From assembly GCA_036346395.1 (NCBI GenBank), contig CM070602.1, positions 15,075,098 through 15,139,097 of the forward strand: a stretch of DNA of 64,000 nucleotides. Reading direction: 5' to 3'. Under the pieces are notes generated by a model that saw only the letters and a program-made list of their open reading frames with translations, searched no databases and was not told where the DNA came from. This stretch comes from Hsuehochloa calcarea. Its lineage: Eukaryota > Streptophyta > Magnoliopsida > Poales > Poaceae. This document shows positions 11,327 through 23,888 of the stretch, piece by piece. A program made the translations under genes and the position numbers. Position 1 is the first letter of the stretch, and every line of letters begins with the position of its first letter.

Positions 11327-11870
11327 CGGTTGTTACGCGCTTCCAACAAACTCTCTGGCTAACAACAATAAGGCAAAGAACCTCTTGTATGGTGGGCTTG
11401 GTAGACAGGAGTATGATCGAATTTGCAATCTTGAGATCGCAGACGAGATTTGGAACACCGAAACCTACCATGAGGGTTCGCCCCAAATCAAGAAAGTACG
11501 CTGCATACCTATAAGCGTGAATATAACAAATTCGAGATGCGCCCCGAGAGAGCATCGATGACATTTTCACCGCCTCAACAAAGTGATTAATCGATGAAGG
11601 TCGTTGGAATTGAATATTCTCGCCTGAATGCCACCCACCTCTTGGCCGCAATCAACACCAAGGAGTGGAGATAAAGGCTACCGCCATTGAGGAGAACGCC
11701 AACCTCTCGATCCGACTTTGAGCTGCTCTATAGCAAGCTTAAGACTCATGAGATCAAGAGGATTGATCATCCCAAGAAGGAAAATATAGCCTTGGTAGCA
11801 ACCGCCAAGAGAGCTTCGATGGGTCTTCCGAGTCTTCTTCCGATTTTCGCTGTCGGTTTATCCGCAATCC
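11327..11870 (+). pseudogene. Copia retrotransposon gag fragment
   Basis: In plus-strand frames the sequence reads NKAKNLLYGGLGRQEYDRI then IADEIWNTETYHEGSPQIK, the conserved UBN2/gag region of Ty1-copia elements (family form: 'AHEIWTTLENYHEG'). After stops and a frame change it continues with LLYSKLKTHEIKRIDHPKKE and NIALVATAKRASMG, again typical of copia gag just before the zinc knuckle. The gag is cut by the gap on the left and by LTR sequence on the right. Several frameshifts make it non-functional. Confidence 0.75.
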
Positions 11871-11874
11871 ATGA

Positions 11875-13400
11875 AGAGGAGTTTGAGAGATGGATGGTTC
11901 AAACCGAGTCAAACCAAAACGTGACCCAAAACTTGCTCGTGGGTGATTGATGATCAAGATGATCTTAGATGTGTTCCCACATGTCACAAAGAAGCTATAT
12001 CATGTAACGAAATCAATCAAAACATGAGAATCAAAGAAAGACTCAAAATCACCAAATAGAGAGAAGAAGGGCAAAGAGACACATCTTTGATCAAAGCTTT
12101 TTTGGATTGATTTGATAGGGTTTGGGTTTACACCACTCCATCAATGGAGGACAAAGCTCAATCCAAGAGCACAAGATCAAATCAAAACTCTAGAACCCCA
12201 ACCTCCACTAATCCTCTCCCTAAGCCAAAACTAGGGTTTCAATGATGATAAAAGAGTTGAAGGGGCAAAACACCTCCCTCCTCTATTTATAGTGGAGACT
12301 TAGACCTTCTAGAAGATTAACTCAAATGGGCTCCCGCTAAGGCCCAACACAAACGTCACACACGCACGCATTTTAAAGCGCCGCCTACAACACCTCTTAA
12401 CCTAAACCGCTTTCTTGCGCTCGCCTTGCGCCGGGGTAGGCAAAAGGTCACCAAGGTGATATTTGGTAAGATTACCAAATATTCTTCTCGGTCCTTCTCC
12501 AAGACCGAGTCCATCTTCGCTAAGCACTTCGCATGTTCCGCCACGTAGGTTGATCACCGCCTCTCCATGCCTCAAGTCTCTCCCATCCGGCCCCACCGAA
12601 ACCACCATGGCACTTGCACCGACTCCGCGCCGCTGATCAAACTGGCCGCACCGAATCGTCTGCTCGGTCATCCTTGTCCATTCTCGCACCATACTTGATT
12701 TCATTGACTTCACCCGCATCGCCGATCGCTCGACCTAAGCTCTCCAAGCCTCGCCCCGATCATCCTCGCCGCTGACCGCCGCTGACCACCAAGCAACCTC
12801 GCACAACAATAGACAAGCAATCGAACCGGAACAAGTTCTTCGCAACTTGACCCACGTTAGTCAAAACATGCATCATGCAACACATATGCATCAAACTCAT
12901 GACTTTGACCTAACTAACTAACAACGCCGCCACGACAAAGCGACGTTCAGGAATAACCGGTCGATCACTCGTGGCTCGGCTCGATCATTGGCTTTGCTTG
13001 GCCGGATCACGCCAAAGGCTTCGGCTCCGACCGCCTGTAAGGACTTAGCCAATTTTCAACCCCAAAACCAAACCTACCGGAAACTTTAAACCAATAGAAC
13101 TTTTTATCGAGACTCCAAAAATTATGGGAGCAAGAACAATGGGATCCTCACTTGCCTACACCTCTATTTTTGGCACACTGCTTTGACCACCTTTGTCACG
13201 CCCGTCCGATCGGGCGACATGGCCGGTCCGATCGATTTGGGACCGGCCGGATCATTGCGGTTATGGCTTGGCCGGATCGCCTCGTCCGTAATGATCGAAC
13301 AGATCAAACTTTGTCGAAACCCGTGAAACGACAAACCATTAACGCCATTGCCAATTGTCACATCATCCTAAGATCCGAGCATATCCCCATGATATCCACA
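11875..13400 (-). repeat. Truncated LTR, copy 1 of LTR family A
   Basis: Shares long stretches with the LTRs at 23889-25736, 29817-31649 and 39717-43343, including GATGATCAAGATGATC, CCCACATGTCACA, AACTAGGGTTTCA and the terminal GATATCCACA, which ends at 13400. It is closest to the copy at 39717. The first 400 or so bases (the end reading TGTAGGACCG) are missing, so the left side is truncated against gag debris. The open readings inside it are not genes. Confidence 0.75.
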
Positions 13401-13526
13401 ATGATACATTTACTTTTGTATATGCGCATCGATAGTTTATTCCTTTTGTTGCGTGTGATTGATGGTGGCGTGGAATCGTGAAGATTAGGTCGTTATGACC
13501 TTATCGCCGGTGGCGAGGGTCCACCA

Positions 13527-15470
13527 GTGGTGGAGGAGAGGGCGGCACTGATCGAGGGTGGAGGAGGAGGACGACGACGAGGGCGTGCCTCAGTGGAGGT
13601 GGAGCCTGTGGTGGAGGAGGAGCCAAGGGTGGAGGAGGAGGACGGCGACGACGAGGGCTGCCGAGAGCGACACCTCCTCCACAGATCTACGACGACGAGT
13701 TCAGAGCGGCCACGGAGGAGGATGAGGAGGAGGAGGAGACCAGGAGGAGATAGCGAGGCAAAGGAGGAGGCACGGAGGAGGATGAGGCCGAGCGGGCCGA
13801 GCGAGGAGGATGCCGACTTGCCGGGCAGAGGAAAATGGGTGCCTACGGTTTATCGCGAGGGTCGTCGCGCCCCTGCACTTACCCATACAGAGACGGCTGA
13901 TTCGACCCTAACTAAGTAAGTAATTTTGCATGTTAACACTACTCATGTGTTTTAAGTTATAACGTAAACTAATATTCAATCTCAATAACTTTGTGCAGGA
14001 TTGGGAAATGGTGATCCTGTGGAGTCACTCGCGAGTAAACGGGATCCCGGTCTTCGTGGCAGGCAACTACCCCGGATGGTGAGGATCGATGGTGTTGTGC
14101 AGCCCGCCATGAAGTGGTCCCACCGCACGCCGCTAGCGATCGACCGATCGAGCCGGGCAGTGTTATAACAAAGAAGGCCGACCGGGTGATGAAAGAGCCG
14201 TGGTACGTGTTCATCGTGACTATGCCGATAATAACATCACATTAATTGTATATTATCGACTTTATTTGCTTGTAGGATTACTACACCTTGGCGAGGGAGT
14301 ACGTAGGAGGACGCGATGACGTGGTGAATGAGTCCGTGTTCACCGAGCGCAGACCTCTTCTACGAGACAAAGCTCCCGTGCGTAAGAATTTACCATGCCC
14401 GCAGAGGACACAGAGTCACCAGAGCGCAGCAAAGGCACCCGCCTCGACTAAGGAGCAATACTTGACGGTAAACATGAGATTACATCGTCGCGATTAATTG
14501 CAATCGAAATTGATTTATGATTTGTCATGTGCTCGTACGCAGTGCCTCCCGCTGTGTGCGGGATGGACAATCGCCGGAGGCCATTGTGGACAAGTGGTTG
14601 AGTGAGGAGTACGAGCAATATCACACCGACGCCACGCTGCCGCGGCGATGATGCAGGTTCTCGCACAAACAAGGCCCCACTACCCTTAAGGAATATGCAC
14701 CAGATATGTACGCAGATTTCATTTCGTTGTTGCTATGCTAACTTCAATGCATAATATCTTATTGTTGTGCTTCTTCCGCAGACGCGTTCCACCCCGCCAG
14801 AGTGCGCTGTTCAAGGCATATGCCTTGGCACACAAGGGCAAGGCAAAGGACCCCGACTGCTCACAACGCGAGGACCCGCCCGAGGCATACAAAGAACCCG
14901 AAGGCGCACACAGCGCCTCAACGAGTACACGGCGATGGCGAGAGATCCATGGGTCGATTTGATCCGAGCAATCACGACTCGAGGGTGACATCGCCATGAG
15001 GTTGGGACTGTAAGCCACACTGGCGGTACTATATGGGCAACAAAGACCATAGACACGGCCAACACTCGACACTCGCCAGATTAGAGCCCGAGCACGAGTT
15101 CGAGTCCCACCATACGCCCACGCCACACCCAGTGGTAGCACTCTGTGTTAGTTCTCATGGTATCTGTGTCCATTCATTTTCTACTGCTCTTTATTTGCAT
15201 TCTAACTATGTGATAAATAATTGTAGGCCCGCATTGAAGCCCCGCAGAGTCACAAAGAAGCCTCACAGAGCGCCTTCAGCCCTCGAGCCGCCGCACCAGC
15301 CGAGTTGGCACAGTGAGAGGCGCGAGTGCAGCCTGCCTTGAGGCCTTCCAAAGAGCGCACAACGACCGGCACGAGTACATGGCCCGCTTTTTCTCGAGCA
15401 TGGCCGCCTCCACCGCCTCCGCCGCCGATGATACCGCTGGTGCCTCCACTCACTGCCGACAAGACTCGTG
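13527..15470 (+). pseudogene. Ptta/En/Spm-type transposase-related protein, degenerate
   Basis: Pieces in changing plus frames follow the order expected for plant Ptta/En/Spm proteins. A low-complexity Glu/Arg/Gly-rich N-terminus is at 13527-13919. Then come WEMVILWSHSR and GIPVFVAGNYPGW (about 14005-14080), MKEPWYVFIVTMP (about 14185-14230) and YYTLAREYVGGRDDVVNE (about 14278-14330). After these are ALAHKGKAKDPDC with DPPEAYKEP (about 14820-14900) and finally RAHNDRHEYMARFFSSMAAS (about 15355-15410). Spacer segments with CAG-like acceptors suggest introns, but many frame changes cannot be explained by introns alone. No intact frame remains. Family identity is from recalled motifs. Confidence 0.55.
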
Positions 15471-15959
15471 AGTCACTTAGATGCACTCTTCACTTTTGTG
15501 TCATATAGAGCTACCTTCGACTTATACCTTAGTTTGACCTACCATAGCTTAGACCTTAGAATTTGCTTTGATCCGTATAACTCACATGTGCAATCTCATT
15601 CTAGGGACCTTCTACACCGGATCGAACAACGATATGCAGGTGATCAAGACTGACTTGACTCGCTTTCTCCGCAGTGCCTCCGACCATGTGACAGCCATCC
15701 GACCTTGTTTGATGGGTTTGTATGTTGAACTGTGGACTTGGTTGAACTTTGTGGACTTTGGACATATGTTGATGGTGTTTGTGGACTTTGCATGGTGCTT
15801 GTCGACATATGTTGGTTATTGTGAGTGGATGTGATATTTGTGGACATATATGTGATATATATTGCCTATCCGTCATGTTATTATAATTTCCTATGATTTT
15901 GTTGCTCATTGTGACCGGATATGCAATCAAACAAACAAAAAATTCGTGGACATATTTTA

Positions 15960-16480
15960 TCGAGTGTAGCACTCTCAGAAACCAAATTCGTGCATTTTGC
16001 CGAGTGTAAGATTTTTTACCGAGCGGAGTCCCCACTGAAATATTTGATTACTTTTTACCGAGCGGAACACTCAAACATTATTCCCCAAGTTTATTTATGG
16101 AATTGTTTTAATCACTTAAATGGTTATTCTTTACCGAGTGTTAGGAGCGACACTGTAAATATTATTCAAAAATTTATTTCCGAATTGTTTTAATCACGAA
16201 TGCTAATTTATTTACCGAGTGTCGCTAGTGACACTCCAGAAACCTCGCCGCATCTAAGTTAGTTTGGAGGTCGACGACCGCAAGTCATAATTGTTTACCG
16301 AGTGTCATTGTAGCACTCGGTAACTCTATGCCCGAAAGCGCCGATATTAGACACTCGTAAAATAACTTCACCGAGTCGTTGTTTGCACGAGTCCACTTTA
16401 TCGAGTGTGGCACTCTGCAAACAGCTTGCCGAGTGTGAAGACTATTTACCGAAAGTGTTACTCACACTCGTAAATAAACA
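15960..16480. repeat. CACTA subterminal repeat array (ACCGAGTGT motif)
   Basis: Repeated TTTACCGAGTGT and CACTCGGTAA words in both orientations, spaced about 30-60 bases apart and running up to the right terminus at 16493. In CACTA elements such arrays bind the transposase. Confidence 0.8.
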
Positions 16481-16493
16481 AGATCCCGTAGTG

Positions 16494-17400
16494 ATAAACA
16501 GATCCTTAACCTAATTCGGCAAACTTCAGCTAGCACCGGAGATCGATAATCCTTGGGTTACTTACAACAGATATATGCAACTTAACTTAGCCGCAACTTG
16601 AAATCTCCCACTTGTCGGCTAGGAAGGAGAGCCACAATTCAGAACGACTCAAATCGAGCATACAGTACACGGTACTTCATTTTCCAGTCAAAGAATTAAT
16701 ACAAAAGGTCAGTAGTCAGTAGTCAAGTCACGTCACGTCACGTCAGTTGATCGACGGAGCCTGCATGCGATCTTGGTGAACAAAGAACCTGTGCACGCGA
16801 GAGATGCCATATCACTGTCCAATATTCATGCATATCGACCGATGGTCACCCGATCAAAGACGCACCCAGGAATTTTGCCACAATGGGCGCCGAAAGCCCG
16901 AGATGGTTCTAGCAGGAAAGAACTGCAGAAGGTCCCAAGAACAATGTACGAGAAACCACAGTAAACTAGAAATTAATCCACCATAAACACTGGAGGAGTC
17001 GACGATGTTGACTTTTTAACAACAGTAATTTCTGTTGGAATTAGGTGCATACGTGTAAAGATCCATTCATTTTTAAAATTTCAAACAATGTAAACTATTA
17101 AACCAAGGTGGTCGAAATCTCGCATCAGAGGTCTTAGACCAGTGTTGGTCGAACCCTTAGACCAAGATAGTCAAGATATAGACTAGATGGTTGAAATAAT
17201 ATGGTCGAAACCATAGACCAAAGGTGGTCAAGGCCTAGACCAAGAAGGTCGAAATAACTGATCGAAACCATACACCATTGCAATAAGATATAGACCAAGA
17301 TGGTTTAAATAATCCGCCGGATCTTTAGACCGGTATGGTCGAATACGCTAGTCTAAATCAGAGACCGTTGACGAAATTTTAGACTAGTGTACAATCGTAA
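16494..17400. repeat. Unclassified repeat region with degenerate GGTCGAAA/TAGACCA array
   Basis: No gene seen. At 16708-16748 there is a simple run of GTCAGTA and CACGT words. From 17105 to 17390 a 20-35 base unit containing TAGACCA and GGTCGAA is repeated about ten times with changes. It resembles the GGTCG-rich words of the retroelement at 10100-11220 and of the LTR at 40729-42352. Confidence 0.55.
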
Positions 17401-20263
17401 TCAATAAATACTACTTAATGATCGTTAATTAGTTTTGAATTAGCGCTACTAAATGGTTTATCATGACAAGCTACTAGAGAGCAATTGTCTTTACCATAAA
17501 TATGATCCGAGACGCCGAGACAAGAGAGTCGATTCATTCCATTTTCACATCTTCCTCTCTCGATCAACTATGTTGGAGAATTGAGTCGTCGAATCGCCGC
17601 ATCTTCTCCTCGGCGCATTGAGAAGGAGAGTGAGTGGATATCTCCGAACCATTGTCGCAGAGTACACCTGTACGGGCGACAATAAGATTTCAGGCAACAG
17701 ATTCACACGACCGCCACGCGCTTAAATTATGTACGACTGCACCGCTCGAGATCGCTGTTTCATATTGTTTATCGAACCCAACTGTAAGTTGGTCGTAAGA
17801 CCACTCTATTATATTATAATCATTTTGTTGACTATGTTTAGAAGTACAATGAGTTGTTTGTTGTTGATATCATTTTATACGTCTCTAGTTATTTATGATA
17901 TTTACCTCATAATCAAATCTGAAATTAAAATATTATCCATACTTCCAACATTTTCCACTCCTAATTTTCCACCACCGTGAACTCATCCTAGTACCATCTT
18001 CCCAGTGCAATGACGAAGCTTTTGCATGTTGTTAGCTACTAGATAGAACCTGCATCAAAGTGCATCCAACAGATGCTGAAAATACACCAACATTTGGCAC
18101 AAATTAAAGCATGCACATATATTGGGGGTGAGAAAGCTGAAAGCCTATTCTTCTTCTTCTTCTTTAATTTTTTGGCACGCCACGTTTGCGAGGCAAGCAG
18201 AGACACCGAGCTAGATGCCAGAATTGTTGCCCACATATTAAACCTTTTTTTTGCGTGCGAGGATCGCCTGTCAATTTCGTGGACGCCTTTTCCACCTCCC
18301 CACAGCCTCGATCTTGTCTTACTTCGCGTCCGAGTGCGTTCGGAATCTCTTGACGCAGCTGGCCGTGTCCCCATCGGGAAGCAATGATCGATCAGTGTAA
18401 TTGAGAGAGAGAGAGAGAATGTATCATTGGTATTCACTTACCTCGCCGATGGATCATTCTCTCCTTCGCGTATCATCCGCTGGGGAAAATCGCTTCTCCG
18501 TTCATACACATCGGATCGGTGTGATCTGCACCGAACCGATAGTAATGGAGTGCGCGCGAGTCCTCACGCAAGAATTTTCCTTGAAGGTTTTGTTTTTGTT
18601 CTCTCCTTTCCGTCGGGCAAAATCGTGTTCGATTTGGATTCGATTTTTAGGACGGGCTGTGTACTTTGATAAGCCCAAGTTCCAGCTCGATGGTGCCCAC
18701 GGCGAAGGAGAAACTAACAGTGTGGCTGACCGGGGGAAATATTCTGCCATTGACATCACGACTGCATGCAGGAGGTGGATACCTGCATGCGTGCCTTGCT
18801 CTCCTCGGCTCAAACCCAATCCTGTCTCTTGTCAGTTGTCACAGGCTCACAGCTCGCGTGCATGGAGGCTGCTTGCTAGTGCTGCTTCATTGTCTTCTAC
18901 ATGCTTCGATGCAAAGTTGTGTTACACACCAAGATGCGGTTCATCTTTAACAGAAATGGAAAAGTGATGGATTCTGCTTCTGTGAAAATATATCGAGCTG
19001 CTGAGAAGCTGACAAAATGGCAGAAATTGCTTGGACCTGTCCATCGATCGAGTCAATTATCAACATGACCGGATAGCATTGCCACATGGACCAGAGGTGT
19101 ACCTACAGAGTAGCCGTTTATGCCTTGGGTGTGCTGCGTATGTAGCCGTGCGTGCATGCATTGCTCCGAGTTGCATGCATGCATATCCTCATAGATTTGG
19201 CGCTGCCAAACGCCAAGAACAGTGGCTACTGAATATGCTACGGATTTGTAGCCTGAGATCTATGTTTTGACCATAGCTTGGGGCCTTCTGCATTGTCTGA
19301 CAACATGGCAGCATGCCAGCATCAGACATGCATGGGCTTGCAGTACCCATTTACATCTCAACAGGTTAATCGTTATCTCTGCTGGCACAACTTCGATTGT
19401 GTTCTAACTGTTTCGTCCTAGTCTAGTAGATACGTGATTAAAGAAATTAGAATTGAAAATAAAATTTACAGAGTTAATTTTAAAATAAAATTAATAAATA
19501 AAGTAGAATATAAACCAATATGTTTTGTACACTTGTACTGGATAAACTTTTGAGTCCGTAAGGGCAATGGAAAACACATTAGTTGCTTTCATGGCTGCGT
19601 ATTGGGCACCCACGCCACGCACATAGAATCGTGGAGCATAGTAAGCAGAGAAGTCTTGTCGCTGTCTTAGGAGACTGCTACGAGCAAGGCCACCTCATGA
19701 CAGCAGGCGCATATATTTGGTTTAACCGTAAACTGTCGACGACGGTCTTGACCTATATTATATTCACGGAGGCCTCTGAATCTTTCAGAAAAAGAGCTCA
19801 AACGTCTAACTGACATGTAGTGATTAATTACTTGGATGTTCAAACTAATTAAGCCCGTCAAGTGGAATGATGCATAGAAGTATTATAATTGAAAGAAATG
19901 GTCGCTTTCTATAATTTATTTATCAAATTATTTGAGTGTTTCATTTTGAGAAATCATTTCGATCATATAAATCATGACTGCCAATTAATTGCACCCAGAA
20001 TACTATGTCTTCCGTCAGGAGCTAGTGGTGGTTTGTATATCTTTAGAAGTTTCAGAGGTTTGGCATCGATCCAACTGGAAAACAACTTGGAAATTTCTAG
20101 CTAGATTCTTCATTTCTTTTTCTAGAAACAAAAGGCTTAGTTCCTTCAAAATGCATGCATATAAAGCAGACGATCTATACACCGCAAACACTAAATGAAA
20201 TACTAGCACGAAAAATACAAATACCCTGTCGATGGTGTTCAATTAGCTAGTGTATTGAATGGT
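17400..20263. other. Unassigned region; one 188-codon reading of unknown meaning
   Basis: I recognise no gene. The longest reading is 18401-18967 on the plus strand (188 codons from MRERERMYHWYSL). It has no family motif, the other frames are also open nearby, and a GA microsatellite lies at its start, so chance is likely. GC content rises at 18200-18950, which could mark a gene fragment. AT-rich stretches at 19430-19560 and 19830-20000 hold nothing recognisable. Confidence 0.4.
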
Positions 20264-23200
20264 TGTAACACCCCAAATTTTCCTTTTCAGTTCAATTGTC
20301 TAAAAATATGGGATTTTTAAACGTTTTCTTACACTTCATCGATGTTCGACTTTTTAGCTAGTAATTGAAACCTCCACTCCAAAAGTGTGGTCTGAGCCGA
20401 AGCCACTCGCCCACCGACTTCGCTTGCATTCTCTCTCTTTGGCCCGACCGCTAGCCTAGCCGCTACCTCCTCTTGTGTCATGCGTCACGATGCTCTCAAC
20501 AATGCCATTGGCACCACGCCGCCCATGCCGCCTCCGTCCCGCCACCGCCCTATGCCCGTGTCGCTGCAGCACAGCAGCTGCCCCGCACGCGCTACTTGCT
20601 CATCTCGCTGCTTCATGCGAACTCGCCTCACCCCATCCTACTTAAAGATGCGCCGCATCATCTCCTCTTGTGTTCCTCCATTACTCCCTCCTCCATCCGG
20701 GCAAAGAATGAGAGAGAGAGCTCATGAGAGCTCTACATTCATCCACCGCTGCCGCCAACCGCCTGGACAAGCTTCGCCGCCTCCATGAGCATCAAAGATG
20801 CCTTAGCTCCCACTTCGGCGTGGTGACCTCCATCTCTTCTCCTCGAGTAGGAGCTAGCACCGAGATTGTGATCGCTTCCTCTTCCCATCCGGTGCCTCAA
20901 CAATGCAGACGGTTCACCTGCACCGCTCAACGCTCCACGCCTGCTGAGCCACTCCCAATTATCCCTCGCACCCGTGTTCCCACTCCTCCTCGCTTCCCTC
21001 AATCAATTTTGAGATCCATCCACGTGAACACCGCGCACATGCTTCTTCCTCGATTCCGATCGAAATTAGCCGCCGCTTATAGCCATGGTTGACTTGGCAA
21101 GTCCTCGCCAATTCCTCCGAGCGAGCACTCACCTCCCCAAGCTATCGCCACCTCTCGCTGGGATCTCCTCTTCCTAGTGTCGCCGCCACGACGCACTCGC
21201 CACGCCGCCATGGACTCTCGTTGTCGGTCCACCTCGACTACTCCCTTCCACCGGATCGCCCGTGAGCTCCTACCACCTCCTCGCTGCTCATGCTCCCTAT
21301 TCTCGCCTCTTCGCTGGAAGCCGCCGCCTCGCCTACCTCTCCAAGGTCGCGGCGCCATCTCTCGCCACCACCGCCCATCTCCGTCTCGCACCATCACCAC
21401 CCATAGGACCGCCATGCCTCCACAATTCAATTTTGCCTACACACGACTCCACGCCGCCACCACCCGCCGCACCACCCTTGTCATCGCCAACTACCTTGCC
21501 TCCCCTGCTTTTTCCCTCCTCATTGTCTCTCGGCTCTCTCTCAGACGTTGATGTGGGGTCCTCTCGCAGTCTTCTGTGGTCCGCTCCCTCTAGTGACTCT
21601 ATTTATGTATGAGTGTATGATAGTAGGCTCTAGTGACTCTATTTATGTATGAGTGTATGATAGTAGGCCTCATCAAGTTAGGTTAGCAAAGGAGTTAGCA
21701 AGTTACAGGTTAGCTAAATAGTGATTAGTAATGGCATTCCACCACGAGTTCTTTGTTAACTATGTAAACGGTGATTAGTTTATGAGGACTAAACTCAAGT
21801 GAGTAGTAGATGGTCAGCTACTAGTGGATAGTAGATTGATTAATGTTAAGCAAGGTTTACAGTGGAATGTCGAGGTAGGTTTCAGCCACAAATATTTCCT
21901 TTAACTAAACCAAATAGTGAATCAATTGGGTGGATGATTCGTATATACAAGCTTCATTAGCAAGTAAAACATAGCATCAAGCCACCAAAGGATCAAGACC
22001 AGTTAGTGTTTAGTCAAAATAACGCAGTTAGTCGAACCCAACAACCAATACGTTAAACCCTAAACGAGGGATCGCGCAGTAAGTAAACTAACGATTGCGA
22101 TTCACTCAAGTGATTGGAGCCTAAGATGGTATAGTCATAATTGGGTGTATAGCTACGAGGTGTTCGTGACACCGCTAGCCCATAGGCCTTGTATGATAGT
22201 TATCTACCTAACAAGAGGTAGTCGTTGGTAGATGGCAACGCTAAGGATCAACCTAGTGTGATATGTTAATTTAGTGTATGTCAAGCCATGCAAGTAATGG
22301 AAGCTAGCTAAAGATTGCTGCAATGATGAACCCAAACCCATAGACACCACTAAGGGTGTAAGACTGATGTCTAGCTAATGCTTGGAAGTTCTAGCTAAGG
22401 CTCATGAGACTTCCTCGGTAAATAGGAAATATTAACTAAAGAAACCATTAGAGAAACTAGGCGCTGTGTATGGGTAGCAGTGAGGTGGTCCCAAGTAGGT
22501 AATAGTAACTCAACCACCAAACAGCCTCCTATAGGCTCGATCTATCACCCATCACCATTCGCTCCTCGTAGAAGCATGATCCATGATCCGAAAGTGGATT
22601 AGAGAATCCCGCTAGCAAAGTGATCACTCCCATCTAGGTAACCATTAGGCAATATTATGTTCCTACGAACATTCTCTCCCTCTTCATTGGATTCCTAACT
22701 CCTTGTACCAACGGACTTCCAGAGAGCCCAATCCCTCTCGCACTTACTCCGGATCAAATGATTACCTAATCCTAAGTCTAGTCACAACCAAAGACCGTAA
22801 CACTCACCAAATGAGTAGAGTTTGGGTCTATATACTTTGGTCCAAGTACTTCCTTCATTCTAAATATCCTCGATATATTCATTCCGTCTCAAGTATTTCT
22901 TTCATCAACCGCACTAAGTACGATTAGTTTCATTTGGAGTACTTCATTCTTTCAAGATGTTCTTAGATATGTTTGCTTTCATTTGAAGTATTTTTGTTTG
23001 TTTGAATGTCTTTAGATTTATTGTATTTTATTTGAATGCTTTCAGATGTTCTTGTATTCAATCGTATTCTCATGTAGTTAGAACTTGAAGCCATGATAGA
23101 GTTGTAGTCCGAGATAGTACCAGAACAAGACCAAGATTATCAAAACATTGAGCAAGATGATTATCAGAATATTGAGCAATGCGAGTCGACACTTTGATCA

Positions 23201-23888
23201 TGTTGCACCTACTTTTTGCAATTATATTATTTTAAATTATGAAATTGCATTGCTATAATTTATACAACTATGTTGGTCTAGCTCATAGTTAATACCTTAA
23301 TGATAATTGTGTATAAACTTCAAATCCTTGAACTTGGATACTATCCTTTATCACTTTAGAATTAATGGTTTACATACTAGTTAATTAGTATGTATCTAAG
23401 TGTCATGCTTAGCCCTGCTTAGATATATTAACATGTGGCAATGATTTGCCTGACATCATTAAAAAAACATTTGAAAATGGTTTCGACAGTCGAGGTTGGA
23501 GCCTCGTTGATATGTTGAACTAGAAAAGTATTTCTAAACAAAAGTGAAAACGCAAAAACAAATTTAGACTCGTGGTCAGTGCTGGGGCATGACAAAGTAA
23601 GTATGTGGATGTACCGCCAGAGTCAGTTAAGGACCCGGATCTTGTGATGACCTCTCGTGTAAAAGCAGTGGAACCACAAGTCTATAATGGGTATGACCTG
23701 GCTAACTAATTTGTCCGCCACCTCGCAACTTCACCTTTGTGGGTGTATGTGGAGTGAATTAAGGGTAAGGAGTCACCGATCTACACGTTATAAGGGAGAC
23801 CTCCGGGCGTGGCCTAAGGAGGTGATACCTAGAGGCGTGGGGTTATGCTGAGATGGGGCATTGTAAGCCTTGTGATAATTAACTTAAT
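20264..23888. mobile_element. Gypsy-like long LTR sequence, left part (split by element at 23889)
   Basis: Begins TGTAACACCCCAAATTTTCC, a common start of long gypsy LTRs in grasses, and includes a GC-rich stretch at 20400-21600 with open but meaningless readings. A possible end, GGGGCATGACA, is at 23582-23592. The following text to 23888 (ACCTCCGGGCGTGGCCTAAG, GGGGCATTGTAAGCC) is also known LTR-like vocabulary. It resumes after the nested element at 31650 with CTTATAGGTAAAGTG and GCCGTGCTCACGG. No gag or pol is visible. Whether this is one LTR or two joined ones is uncertain. Confidence 0.55.
21591..21670. repeat. Exact 40-bp tandem duplication
   Basis: The unit starting TAGTGACTCTATTTATGTAT occurs at 21591 and again at 21631, nearly identical over 40 bases. 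This looks like a recent replication-slippage duplication inside the LTR. Confidence 0.9.

Larger units (their letters stand above)
13480..16493 (+). mobile_element. Decayed CACTA (En/Spm) transposon with intact right terminus
   Basis: The right end at 16482-16493 reads GATCCCGTAGTG, the complement of a CACTACGGGATC terminus. Inside it, from about 15960, lie more than ten copies of TTTACCGAGTGT and its complement CACTCGGTAA, the subterminal array known from grass CACTA elements. The body (13527-15470) contains remains of a Ptta/En/Spm-like protein. No left terminus was found; the element probably lost it at the junction with the LTR that ends at 13400. The bases after the terminus are ATA, a possible 3-bp target site that cannot be checked without the left end. 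Confidence 0.75.

Noticed and set aside
10936..11651. Minus-strand protein readings through the N block
   Set aside because: They exist only because N codons are read as X; the flanks are repeat and plus-strand gag.
13527..13919. Independent acidic/Arg-rich protein gene
   Set aside because: Low-complexity GGAGGA repeats keep several frames open; the position fits the N-terminus of the CACTA-encoded protein.
16700..16750. Possible CRISPR-like or satellite array
   Set aside because: Only short CACGT/GTCAGTA runs without regular spacers, in a plant genome; it is simple sequence.
20473..21612. Pro/Ser/His-rich protein-coding gene in a GC-rich stretch
   Set aside because: All frames are open because of composition; it lies between the LTR start and LTR-like sequence and has no motif.
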